A DNA stretch of 35,995 bases from Xanthobacteraceae bacterium (GTDB lineage: Bacteria > Pseudomonadota > Alphaproteobacteria > Rhizobiales > Xanthobacteraceae): the NCBI GenBank assembly GCA_031291445.1, contig JARLJA010000140.1, positions 1 through 35,995 on the forward strand. Reading direction: 5' to 3'. Below the pieces are notes generated by a model. That model was not told the DNA's origin and did not search any database. It worked only from the letters and a program-made list of their open reading frames with translations. Positions 23,773 to 32,124 of this stretch are shown here, in pieces (position 1 is the stretch's first letter; every line of letters starts with the position of its first letter). The translations under genes and the position numbers were made by a program.

Positions 23773-24969
23773 ATGGCAGTTGAACAGGTCGAAGACGAGA
23801 CAGGCTCCTTCGAAGCGCGGGGAGAACGACAAAGCGACCGCGACCAGCCTGCTCGCGTTGCGGAGTCGCCCGCCGGCGACGGGGTGGAGGAAGCGGACAC
23901 GGCATCGGACAAGCGGGATGCGGCCGCCAAGCAACGGCGCCGTCCGGTCGTCTTCATTATCGGCGGCATCGTGCTGGCGCTGCTCGCGGTCGGCGGCCTC
24001 TATCTTTGGCTGACCACGCGCAATATCGAGAGCACGGACGATGCCTATACCGACGGCCGCGCCATCACCATCGCGCCGCAGGTGTCCGGCGTCGTGGTGT
24101 CCCTGGACGTCACCGACAACCAGTTCGTCAGGCAGGGGCAGCCCCTGATCCACATCGACCCGCGCCAATATCAGATCGATCGCGAACAGGCCGAAGGCGC
24201 CCTGGCAACCGCGAAGGCGCAACTTCGCGGCCAGCAGTTCGGACTCGAAATCGCCCAGAAGAACTTTCCGGCGCAGCTCGAGCAAGCGAAAGCCCAGCTC
24301 GAGAATGCCAAGGCGAATCGTACCAGGGCGCAGGCCGATTTCGAGCGCCAGCAGCGCCTGCCGAAGGCGGCGACATCGCAGCAGGACGTCGACGCCGCCG
24401 AGGCCGCGATGAAGCAGGCCGAGGCGCAGGTGGCGCTTGCCGAAGCGCAGGTCACACAGTCCTCGCCGGTTCCGCAGCGCATCAGCGAGACCGATGCGCA
24501 GGTCGGCCAGCTGCAGGGACAGGTCGAACAGGCGCAGGCAAGGCTCGATCAGGCCGATCTGAATCTCTCCAAGACCGTGGTCACGGCGCCCCAGGATGGC
24601 TGGATCACCAAACGCAACGTTGAACAAGGCACCTACGTCACGCCGGGCCAGCAGATCTTCTCGATTGTCGCGACCGACATCTGGGTCACGGCGAATTTCA
24701 AGGAGAACCAGCTGGTCGACATGCGCCCGGGCCAGCACGTCGCGCTCAAGGTCGATGCCTATCCCAACCTGCGGCTGGAAGGACACGTCGACAGTATCCA
24801 GCTTGGTTCCGGATCGAAGTTCACGGCGTTTCCGCCGGAAAATGCCACGGGCAACTTCGTCAAGATCGTCCAGCGGGTGCCGGTCAAGATCACCATCGAC
24901 AGCGGGCTCGATCCCAAGATCCCGTTGCCGCTCGGGATCTCGGTCGAGCCGACCGTCACCGTGCGATGA
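23773..24969 (+). CDS. Multidrug efflux adaptor, EmrA/HlyD type
   Basis: A 398-residue protein: a cytoplasmic N-terminus rich in charged residues, one membrane helix (about 58-80, VVFIIGGIVLALLAVGGLYL) and a periplasmic part. The part begins STDDAYTDGRAITIAPQVSG, the EmrA/HlyD signature. A lipoyl half-motif, a long coiled coil (140-270), the second lipoyl half (VVTAPQDGWITKRNVEQGTY) and a beta-barrel follow. It links the MFS pump to the outer-membrane channel. ATG 23773 is chosen by homology to the family's N-terminus; ATG 23692 overlaps the operator. It overlaps the next gene by four bases (ATGA). Confidence 0.9.
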   Translation: MAVEQVEDETGSFEARGERQSDRDQPARVAESPAGDGVEEADTASDKRDAAAKQRRRPVVFIIGGIVLALLAVGGLYLWLTTRNIESTDDAYTDGRAITIAPQVSGVVVSLDVTDNQFVRQGQPLIHIDPRQYQIDREQAEGALATAKAQLRGQQFGLEIAQKNFPAQLEQAKAQLENAKANRTRAQADFERQQRLPKAATSQQDVDAAEAAMKQAEAQVALAEAQVTQSSPVPQRISETDAQVGQLQGQVEQAQARLDQADLNLSKTVVTAPQDGWITKRNVEQGTYVTPGQQIFSIVATDIWVTANFKENQLVDMRPGQHVALKVDAYPNLRLEGHVDSIQLGSGSKFTAFPPENATGNFVKIVQRVPVKITIDSGLDPKIPLPLGISVEPTVTVR

Positions 24970-26543
24970 CGATGGCGTCCGACCGTCGCGAGGACTGGAA
25001 GCCGGCCTTTAATCCGTGGCTGATCGCGGTCGTCGTGACGCTGGCCGCATTCATGGAAATCCTCGACACCACGATCGTCAACGTCGCGCTTCCCCACATC
25101 GCCGGCAGCCTGTCGGCCAGCAACGACGAAGCGACCTGGGCCCTGACATCCTACCTGGTCGCCAACGGCATCGTGCTGACGATATCCGGATGGCTGAGCG
25201 ACCTGTTCGGCCGCAAGCGCTACTTCATCATCTGCATCGTCATGTTCACCGTCTGCTCGTTCCTGTGCGGAATCGCGCAAAGCCTCCCCCAGATCATCAT
25301 CTTCCGCCTGATGCAGGGCTTCTTCGGCGGGGGGCTGCAACCGAGCCAGCAATCCATCATCCTCGACACCTTCCCGCCGGCCAAGCGCGGCGCGGCCTTC
25401 GGGGTCACCGCGATTGCAACGATCGTCGCGCCGGTGCTCGGCCCGACGCTCGGCGGTTACATCACCGACCAGGTCTCGTGGCGCTGGATCTTCTTCCTGA
25501 ACGTTCCGGTCGGCTTGATCGCCACGTTCTTCGTCTCGGTTCTGGTCGAAGATCCGCCCTGGGAGCAGAACCGCAAGAGCCGCGGGATCGACTATATCGG
25601 GCTGTCCCTGATCACGCTCGGCCTCGGCTGCCTGCAGATCATGATGGACCGCGGCGAGGACGCCGACTGGTTCCATTCCGGCTTTATCTGCCTCATGGCC
25701 CTGCTCGCCTTCCTGGGCATCGCGGGCGCCGTCGGCTGGCTCCTGATCGCCAAGAAGCCGATCGTCGACCTGTCGGTGTTCAAGGACAGGAATTTCTCCG
25801 GTGGATGCCTGATGATCGCGGCGATGGGCAGCATCCTCTATGCGAGCGCGGTGCTGATCCCGCAATTCGCCCAGACGGTATTGATGTATACCGCAACCTG
25901 GGCGGGGCTGGTGCTGTCCCCGGGCGGCATCGTCGTCATCATCCTGATCCCGATCGTCGGGCGCGTGATGACGAAGGTCCCGACCCGCTACATCATCGCG
26001 AGCGGCTTCACCATCATGGCTTTCGCGCTGATGTATTCGAGCATGCTGGTGCCCGACATCGACTTCAAGACGCTGGTGTTCATGCGCACGTTTCAGACCG
26101 CGGGCCTGGCGTTTCTCTTCGTGCCGATCAGCACGACCACCTACATGACGCTGCCGCGCGAACTCAACGGGGACGGCGCGGCCTTGTTCGCCATGTTCAG
26201 AAACGTCTTCGGTTCGATCGGCATTTCGCTGTCGACCGCCCAGATCACGCAGCGCTCGCAGGTTCATCAGAGCTACCTGTCGCAGTGGGCCAGTCCGTTC
26301 CACCAACCGTATCAGGCGCTGGTGGCACGCTACGAGCAGGCGCTTCGCGCGATGGGCAGGGCGGGCTCCTCCGCCCACGACGCGGCGGTCGGCCACGTCT
26401 ATCAAGTGTTCCGGACCCAAGCCGCCGTGCTCGCCTACGCCGACGTGTTTTTCTATTGTGCGATGATCGCTTTCGCCGTCGTACCTTTCTGCTTCCTGCT
26501 GTCGTCGAAGACCGGAGGCATGCGTGCCGGAGGGGGCCATTGA
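24966..26543 (+). CDS. Multidrug efflux MFS transporter, DHA2 family (EmrB/QacA type)
   Basis: A 525-residue protein with 14 predicted membrane helices. The first helix has FMEILDTTIVNVALPHIAGS, the DHA2 motif D1, and loop 2-3 has GWLSDLFGRKRYF, MFS motif A. Helix 5 holds VAPVLGPTLGGYITDQVSWR (motif C of antiporters). The next loop is IFFLNVPVGLIATFF. It exports hydrophobic drugs or similar compounds in exchange for protons. It starts inside the adaptor gene (ATGA overlap) and its stop overlaps the next start (TGATG), so the three proteins should be made together. Confidence 0.93.
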   Translation: MTMASDRREDWKPAFNPWLIAVVVTLAAFMEILDTTIVNVALPHIAGSLSASNDEATWALTSYLVANGIVLTISGWLSDLFGRKRYFIICIVMFTVCSFLCGIAQSLPQIIIFRLMQGFFGGGLQPSQQSIILDTFPPAKRGAAFGVTAIATIVAPVLGPTLGGYITDQVSWRWIFFLNVPVGLIATFFVSVLVEDPPWEQNRKSRGIDYIGLSLITLGLGCLQIMMDRGEDADWFHSGFICLMALLAFLGIAGAVGWLLIAKKPIVDLSVFKDRNFSGGCLMIAAMGSILYASAVLIPQFAQTVLMYTATWAGLVLSPGGIVVIILIPIVGRVMTKVPTRYIIASGFTIMAFALMYSSMLVPDIDFKTLVFMRTFQTAGLAFLFVPISTTTYMTLPRELNGDGAALFAMFRNVFGSIGISLSTAQITQRSQVHQSYLSQWASPFHQPYQALVARYEQALRAMGRAGSSAHDAAVGHVYQVFRTQAAVLAYADVFFYCAMIAFAVVPFCFLLSSKTGGMRAGGGH

Positions 26544-28036
26544 TGCCGAAACCTCACTGCTCCCGCTGGGTCGCGCTCGCCCTGGCCCTGCCGGTTCTCG
26601 GAGGCTGCGCGCTGGGCCCGGATTTCGTGGAGCCCGATTCTTCCCTCCCGGCCAACACGTCGTTCACCGGGCAACCGCTGTCCGATGCCCATCTTCCGCG
26701 GCCGGCCGATCCGACCTGGTGGAACGCATTTGGCGATCCGGTTCTGACCGGTCTCGAGAACAGGATCGCCACCGCCAATCTCGACGTCCGGACGGCCACC
26801 ATCAGGATCGCGGAGAGCCGCTATCAACGCGGCGCCACGGCGGCGGCCCAATTTCCAAGCATCAACGGCGACGCCAAGTATCAGCGCGAGCTGTACAGCC
26901 AGAACGGGATCGTCAGCCTGATTGCGCCGCTTCTCGGCCCGGCCGGCGCGAACGGGCTCAGTATCCCGGCGATCAACGACTACACGCCGGGGCTCGACAT
27001 GTCGTGGGAGCTCGACCTCTGGGGTCGGGTCCGCAGGCAGGTCGAATCGGCGGACGCCCAGCTCGATCAGGCCGAAGACCGCCGCCGCGACGTGCTGGTG
27101 TCGAGCCTCGCCGAGCTGGCGCGCGACTACATCCAGCTTCGCGGGACGCAGGAGCAGATCAGGATCGCGGAGAGCAACCTGACGGTCGACCGCGAGATCC
27201 TGCAGCTCGCCCAGCAACTTCAGCAGAAGGGCGTCCGCTCCGGGCTGGATGCCGAGAATGCCGCGGCCCAGGTAGAGGGCGTCAGGGCGCAGCTGCCGAG
27301 CTTGCGGCAGCAGGAAATTCAATATCGCAACGCCATCGCGATGCTGCTCGACCTGCCGCCCTCGTCGCTCGACGCCGAGCTCTCGGTGAACCGCGCCGGG
27401 CTGCGCTCGCCGCCGCGCGTGCCGCTCGGCATCCCCTCGGAATTGGCGCGCCGCCGCCCCGATATCCGCATGGCCGAGGACCAGCTGCATGCGGCCACGG
27501 CGAGCATCGGCGTCGCCGTCGCATCGTTCTATCCGAAATTCCAGATCAACGGGAGCGTCGGCCTGGACGCGCTCGAGTTCAGCAACCTGTTCAAGGCCAG
27601 TTCGCTGCAATACATGGCCGGACCCAGCGTCACGCTGCCGATCTTCGACGGCGCGCGGCTCAAGAGCATGCTCGAGCTGAGCGAGGCCCAGCAGGCGGAG
27701 GCGGCACTGACCTACCACAAGACGGTGCTGCAGGCCTGGCATGAGGTGGTCAACGCGATCGCCGCCTACCGCCTCGAGCAGGCGCGCCGGGCGAGGCTGC
27801 GCGCGCAGCTCGACCACACCCGCGCCGCGCTCGACCTCGCACGCTCGCGCTACAACGATGGCGTGACGGATTTCCTGACGGTGCTCGACGCCGAACGCAG
27901 CCTGCTGCAGAACGAACAGCAGTTCGCCACCAGCACGACGAACGTATCGCTGGACCTGGTCACCCTGTTCAAGGCGTTGGGTGGCGGCTGGGAGCAGACG
28001 TTTTCCGATCCGTCGCGGTTGGCGTCCCGCCAATAG
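26543..28036 (+). CDS. Outer-membrane efflux lipoprotein, NodT family
   Basis: A 497-residue protein. The signal ends in lipobox LGGC with C22 as the lipid-modified cysteine, followed by ALGPDF, the NodT-type start. Then come DPTWWNAFGDPVLTGLENRI, LDMSWELDLWGRVRRQVESA and the second repeat RRPDIRMAEDQLHAATASIG with YPKFQINGS, ending in a typical LLQNEQQFATSTTNVSLDLV helix. It forms the trimeric outer-membrane duct of the EmrAB-type pump encoded just upstream. Translation is coupled to the MFS gene by a one-base overlap. Full length and no defects seen. Confidence 0.93.
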   Translation: MPKPHCSRWVALALALPVLGGCALGPDFVEPDSSLPANTSFTGQPLSDAHLPRPADPTWWNAFGDPVLTGLENRIATANLDVRTATIRIAESRYQRGATAAAQFPSINGDAKYQRELYSQNGIVSLIAPLLGPAGANGLSIPAINDYTPGLDMSWELDLWGRVRRQVESADAQLDQAEDRRRDVLVSSLAELARDYIQLRGTQEQIRIAESNLTVDREILQLAQQLQQKGVRSGLDAENAAAQVEGVRAQLPSLRQQEIQYRNAIAMLLDLPPSSLDAELSVNRAGLRSPPRVPLGIPSELARRRPDIRMAEDQLHAATASIGVAVASFYPKFQINGSVGLDALEFSNLFKASSLQYMAGPSVTLPIFDGARLKSMLELSEAQQAEAALTYHKTVLQAWHEVVNAIAAYRLEQARRARLRAQLDHTRAALDLARSRYNDGVTDFLTVLDAERSLLQNEQQFATSTTNVSLDLVTLFKALGGGWEQTFSDPSRLASRQ

Positions 28037-28240
28037 CCTCGAGCCGAAGCGCGCGCTGCGACATCGGGGGACGTCGATTTCGGACGCCGGGCGGCCCGGA
28101 TCTGGTCCGCCGGCGGCGTTTCGGGCGCGGCGGCCGTCGGGCGGCCGATCCGCTCCGTTGACCGCGCCGCCGCCCGCCCGCTATGGGAGAATGGCGGGCC
28201 GCGCGTCGTTGCGGCAGGGGGCGCGAACAGGGCGGGGCAC

Positions 28241-29218
28241 ATGCATCTTCAGAAACGGGTTCTGGTCACCGGCGGCTCGGGCTTTCTCGGCTCGCACCTG
28301 TGCGCGCTGCTGCTCGCCCGCGGCCACCAGGTGATCTGCGTCGACAACTTCTTTTCCAGTTCGCGCCACAACGTCGACCAGCTGCGCGACAACCGCTCGT
28401 TCGAGCTGATCCGCCACGACATCACCTTTCCGCTCTATCTCGAGGTCGACGAGATCTACAATCTCGCCTGTCCGGCGTCGCCGGTGCACTACCAGCACGA
28501 TCCGGTGCAGACCATCAAGACCTGCGTCCACGGCGCCATCAACATGCTCGGGCTCGCCAAGCGGCTGTCCTGCCGGATCTTCCAGGCCTCGACCTCCGAG
28601 GTCTACGGCGATCCGGACGTCCATCCGCAGCCCGAGACCTACTGGGGCAGCGTCAATCCGATCGGCATTCGGGCCTGCTACGACGAGGGCAAGCGCTGCG
28701 CCGAGTCGCTGTTCTTCTCCTACCGCCGCCAGCACGGCCTGCCGATCAAGGTCGGGCGGATCTTCAACACCTACGGCCCCAACATGCATCCCAACGACGG
28801 CCGGGTGGTCTCCAACTTCATCGTCTCGGCGCTGAAGGGTGAGCCGATCACGCTCTACGGCGACGGCCAGCAGACCCGCTCGTTCTGCTATGTCGACGAC
28901 CTGATCGACTGCATGACCCGTTTCATGGCCTCGCCGCCGGATTTCGTCGGCCCGCTCAACATGGGCAATCCGGGGGAATTCACCATCCGCGAGCTCGCCG
29001 AGCTGGTGATCGAAATCACCGGCAGCAAGTCGAAGCTGGTGTTCGCGCCGCTGCCGTCCGACGATCCGCGCCAGCGCCAGCCCGACATCGCCAAGGCGCG
29101 CGGGGCGCTCGGCTGGGAGCCCAGGATCTCGCTGCGGGAGGGGTTGGGCAAGACCATTCCCTATTTCGAGGCGCTTCTGAGTGCGGCCAGCCCCATTGTC
29201 TCGCACGAGCCGGAGTGA
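28241..29218 (+). CDS. UDP-glucuronate decarboxylase (UDP-xylose synthase)
   Basis: A 325-residue extended short-chain dehydrogenase. The NAD-binding loop is [12 protein letters not shown] at the N-terminus. Catalytic Y147 and K151 lie in [13 protein letters not shown], and TSEVYGDP and [17 protein letters not shown] are the signatures of UXS enzymes. It converts UDP-glucuronate to UDP-xylose and CO2 in the cytoplasm. It stands directly before a GT-C membrane glycosyltransferase (4 bases between stop and the chosen GTG start) and near a GT2-GtrA gene, so UDP-xylose is probably made for a surface glycan. Enzyme identity is confident. Confidence 0.92.
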   Translation: MHLQKRVLVTGGSGFLGSHLCALLLARGHQVICVDNFFSSSRHNVDQLRDNRSFELIRHDITFPLYLEVDEIYNLACPASPVHYQHDPVQTIKTCVHGAINMLGLAKRLSCRIFQASTSEVYGDPDVHPQPETYWGSVNPIGIRACYDEGKRCAESLFFSYRRQHGLPIKVGRIFNTYGPNMHPNDGRVVSNFIVSALKGEPITLYGDGQQTRSFCYVDDLIDCMTRFMASPPDFVGPLNMGNPGEFTIRELAELVIEITGSKSKLVFAPLPSDDPRQRQPDIAKARGALGWEPRISLREGLGKTIPYFEALLSAASPIVSHEPE

Positions 29219-29222
29219 GGCG

Positions 29223-30635
29223 GTGGCGGAGGTGGCGGAACGGGCGCTGGCGCGGGGCCGGGCCTTCGCCGCGGCGCTGCGCCCCGTGGCCGCCTGGCTC
29301 GGCAGCGGCTGGCGTCCGCCGGCGCTGATCGCCCTTCTGCTGCTGGTGCCGCTGCTCTACGGCTCGCCGGCCACGCCCGGGCGCAACCATTTCGGCCTGC
29401 CGCGGGTGCACTCCGGCGACGAGCCTCACTACCTGGTGCAGCTCAACAGCCTGCTGCGCGACGGCGATCTCGATCTGGGCAACAACTACCATGCGGTCGA
29501 GCGCGGCGACATCCAGGCGGGTCACGACTACGCAGGCTGGGCGCTCGATCATCACACGGTGTGGTTCGAGGGCGAGCGCCGCCGCGACTGGCAGCTGACC
29601 TTCGAGATGGATCCCGCCAAATGGGACAGCGACGGCGAGGGGCATCCGGTGCCGCATCTCAGGCGTGGGCAGGCGCCCCCGGCCGAAGGCCATGTCGAGA
29701 TCTCCACCCATCCGGCGGGACTGGCGCTCATGCTGGCGCCGCTGCTCTATCCGCTGCGGGGCACCGACCTGATGGAGCCCGCCGCCATTCTGTGCTCGGC
29801 GCTGGCGGTGATCCTCGCGATGCTGATGTATCGTGCCCTGATCCGGACCTATGCCAACGACCGCCGCGTGGTCGATCTTGCCACTGCGGTGACGTTTCTC
29901 GGCACGCTGGCGTGGCACTACGGGCGCACGCTGTACACCGAGCCGTATCTGCTGCTGTTCGCCACCGCAGCCTACAGCCTCGCGCTGCGTGGCCGCAGTC
30001 CCTTGCTGGCGGGTGCCATGATCGGGCTCGCCATCCTGATGAAGCCGACCTTCCTGCTGCTCGCGGCGCCGATCCTGGCGATGTATGCGGTGGCGCAAAA
30101 CTATCGCGCGGCGCTCGCCTTCGCCCTGCCGCTCGCCGCCGGGGTGCTGGCAACGCTGGCCTACGACGCCACGATGCTGGGCTCGCCGTTCCGCGCGGTG
30201 CAGGAATGGAAGCGAGGAGAACCGCTCGCCGGCGCGTGGCTGATTCTGTTCTCGCTGGAGCGGGGTCTGTTGATCACCGTGCCGGCGATCGTGGTCGCGC
30301 TTCTGGCCTGGCCGCGGTTCTTCCGCGACCACCGGCGCGACGCGCTGGTACTCGGGGCCGGCGTGCTGCTCAACTACGCCCTGTTCGCGAGTTACGGCGA
30401 CTGGCGCGGCGGCGCCTGCTACGGGCTGCGCTACATGGCGCCGGTGCTGCCGCTCCTGTTCACATCTCTGGTCTCGGTGCCGGATCTGACATGGTGGCGT
30501 TCACCGGCCTTTCGCGGGGCGGTGATCGCCGTCTGCGCGCTCTCGATCGCCATCAACGCGCGCGCGTCGATCCAGTACTGGAAGTTCTGGAACACGAACC
30601 CGATCTACGCGTATCTTCGCCACAATCCGGCGTGA
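29223..30635 (+). CDS. GT-C-type membrane glycosyltransferase-like protein
   Basis: About 470 residues from GTG 29223, which has GGAG eight bases upstream; GTG 29181 would overlap the UXS gene by 38 bases. Helix 1 (about 26-42) is followed by SGDEPHYLVQLNSLLRDGD, with D66-E67 matching the catalytic acidic pair in the first periplasmic loop of GT-C enzymes. Eight or more further helices follow (LMLAPLLYPLRG, AYSLALRG, AILMKPTFLLLAAPILAMYA). GT-C enzymes take the sugar from a polyprenyl-phosphate on the periplasmic side. It follows UXS, so xylose is a possible sugar. Acceptor unknown. Confidence 0.75.
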   Translation: MAEVAERALARGRAFAAALRPVAAWLGSGWRPPALIALLLLVPLLYGSPATPGRNHFGLPRVHSGDEPHYLVQLNSLLRDGDLDLGNNYHAVERGDIQAGHDYAGWALDHHTVWFEGERRRDWQLTFEMDPAKWDSDGEGHPVPHLRRGQAPPAEGHVEISTHPAGLALMLAPLLYPLRGTDLMEPAAILCSALAVILAMLMYRALIRTYANDRRVVDLATAVTFLGTLAWHYGRTLYTEPYLLLFATAAYSLALRGRSPLLAGAMIGLAILMKPTFLLLAAPILAMYAVAQNYRAALAFALPLAAGVLATLAYDATMLGSPFRAVQEWKRGEPLAGAWLILFSLERGLLITVPAIVVALLAWPRFFRDHRRDALVLGAGVLLNYALFASYGDWRGGACYGLRYMAPVLPLLFTSLVSVPDLTWWRSPAFRGAVIAVCALSIAINARASIQYWKFWNTNPIYAYLRHNPA

Positions 30636-30677
30636 CCGGCTGCGCAGTCCGGCCCGCTGCGGTTTCGGATCAGGTGC

Positions 30678-31775
30678 TCAGATCCGCACCACGTCGGGCT
30701 TCGGAAACACCAGGAAGCGGCGCAGCAGGAAATTGCCGACGAAGCCGATCCCAACCGAGATGATCTTCGCCGACGTCACGGCGAGGCCGGCCGAGACCAG
30801 GCCGAGCGTGACGCCGATGTCGACCACGCCCATCAGCGCCACCGTGACGCCGTAGGCGACGATCTCGCCCGCCGTGGACCAACGCGCCTTGTGCTGGAAC
30901 AGGATCTGGATGCACAGCCAGTAGTTCAGCGCCGCCGCGGCGAGGAAGGCGATCGCGACCGCCCAGCCGGTGGTGAGGCCCTCGCCGGCCAGCGCGGCGA
31001 ACAGCGCGACGTTGAAGACGGCGCAGACCGCTCCGATCACCGTGTAGAGCAGGAGCTGCATCGGCAGCGGCGCCGAGGGCGCGCCGTAGTGCAGGATGCA
31101 GTACAGCGCGCGCACGCCGTCCTTCCAGTTGATGTGCTTGCCTTCCTCGTAGGTCCGCGGGGTGTAGTCGATGGCGCATTCGTAGACCCGGCAGCGGGTC
31201 TGCGCGATCTTGGCGGTGACCTCGGGCTCGAAGCCGAAGCGCTTCTCGTGCAGCGTCAGCGCCTGGATGAGTTCGCGCCGGAACAGCTTGTAGCAGGTTT
31301 CCATGTCGGTGATGTCGAGATTGGTGAACATGTTCGACACCAGGGTCAGCGTGCGGTTCATCCAGGTATGCCAGAAATACAGCACCCGCCGGCTGTTGGT
31401 CTGCAGGTAGCGCGAGCCGAATACCACGTCGGCGCGGTCCTCCAGCATCGGCGCCAGCAGGCGGCGGTACTGCAAGGGGTCGTATTCGAGGTCGGCGTCC
31501 TGGATGCCGACGAAGTCCCCGGTGGCGCGCGCGATGCCGGTGTGCAGCGCCGCACCCTTGCCGCTGTTCTTCTGGTGATGCATCACCACGATCTCGGGAT
31601 GCGCCGCCGCGAGCCCGCGGGCGATCTCCAGGCTGCGGTCGCGCGAGCAATCGTCGACGATGATGATCTGCAGGGCGAGGTCGTCGGATGCGAGCCCCAG
31701 CACCCGCTCGACGCAGGCCTTCAGGGTGCGTTCCTCATCGTAGCAGGGGATCACGAGCGACAGCGTGTTGGGCAT
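30678..31775 (-). CDS. GT2 glycosyltransferase fused to a GtrA-like membrane domain
   Basis: A 365-residue protein. Residues 1-230 are a GT-A type family 2 transferase like DPM1/ArnC: LSLVIPCYDEERTLKACVER, IIIVDDCSRD, NSGKGAALHTGI and the metal-binding D93-A-D95 in QDADLEYDP. Residues about 240-360 carry four membrane helices of the GtrA family (LYTVIGAVCAVFNVALFAAL ... GIGFVGNFLLRRFLVF), which are thought to move lipid-linked sugars across the membrane. It would make a polyprenyl-phosphate sugar and help flip it. It is convergent with the GT-C gene (43 bases between stops). A role in the same pathway is inferred from this neighbourhood. Confidence 0.88.
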   Translation of the reverse strand: MPNTLSLVIPCYDEERTLKACVERVLGLASDDLALQIIIVDDCSRDRSLEIARGLAAAHPEIVVMHHQKNSGKGAALHTGIARATGDFVGIQDADLEYDPLQYRRLLAPMLEDRADVVFGSRYLQTNSRRVLYFWHTWMNRTLTLVSNMFTNLDITDMETCYKLFRRELIQALTLHEKRFGFEPEVTAKIAQTRCRVYECAIDYTPRTYEEGKHINWKDGVRALYCILHYGAPSAPLPMQLLLYTVIGAVCAVFNVALFAALAGEGLTTGWAVAIAFLAAAALNYWLCIQILFQHKARWSTAGEIVAYGVTVALMGVVDIGVTLGLVSAGLAVTSAKIISVGIGFVGNFLLRRFLVFPKPDVVRI

Positions 31776-32124
31776 GGCGTGGACCTGGCGGGGCGGGAGA
31801 AAGCGGAAGCGCGCGGCGGTTGTGCTGATGTCCGTCTCGGCAACCGGCCATCGCAGGCCGGGTCGCTTCTTATGCCCGGCCGCCCGGCGCAACGCAATCG
31901 ACCCCGGAACCCTCTGTTAACCAACGTCATTTGAGTGCGAATGACGCGATTTAAGTAAAGGCTTTCGTGACGAATTCGATCGTATTTTACCGATCGCGGA
32001 TTTGCCGGGCGTGGCGCTTTCCGTCGGCCGGAGAGGCCGGCGCGAGGGCCGCGCGATCGGCCCGTTCGCCACCGCCCCCATTGCCGCGGGCGGGCGATGT
32101 CACGGGTACCGATCGGATCCGCCG
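31776..32124. promoter_or_regulatory. Divergent promoter region (349 bases) of the GT2-GtrA and GGDEF-EAL genes
   Basis: The part from about 31915 to 32000 is much more AT-rich than its surroundings and probably holds the promoters. It contains a perfect inverted repeat CGTCATT-8-AATGACG (31925-31946) and two CGATCG palindromes 14 bases apart (31977-31982 and 31991-31996) flanking TATTTTAC. No regulator can be assigned. Confidence 0.45.

Noticed and set aside
29561-30763. 400-codon frame overlapping the GT-C gene on the same strand
   Set aside because: Arg/Ala-rich shadow frame; the GT-C frame has membrane helices and the DE motif.
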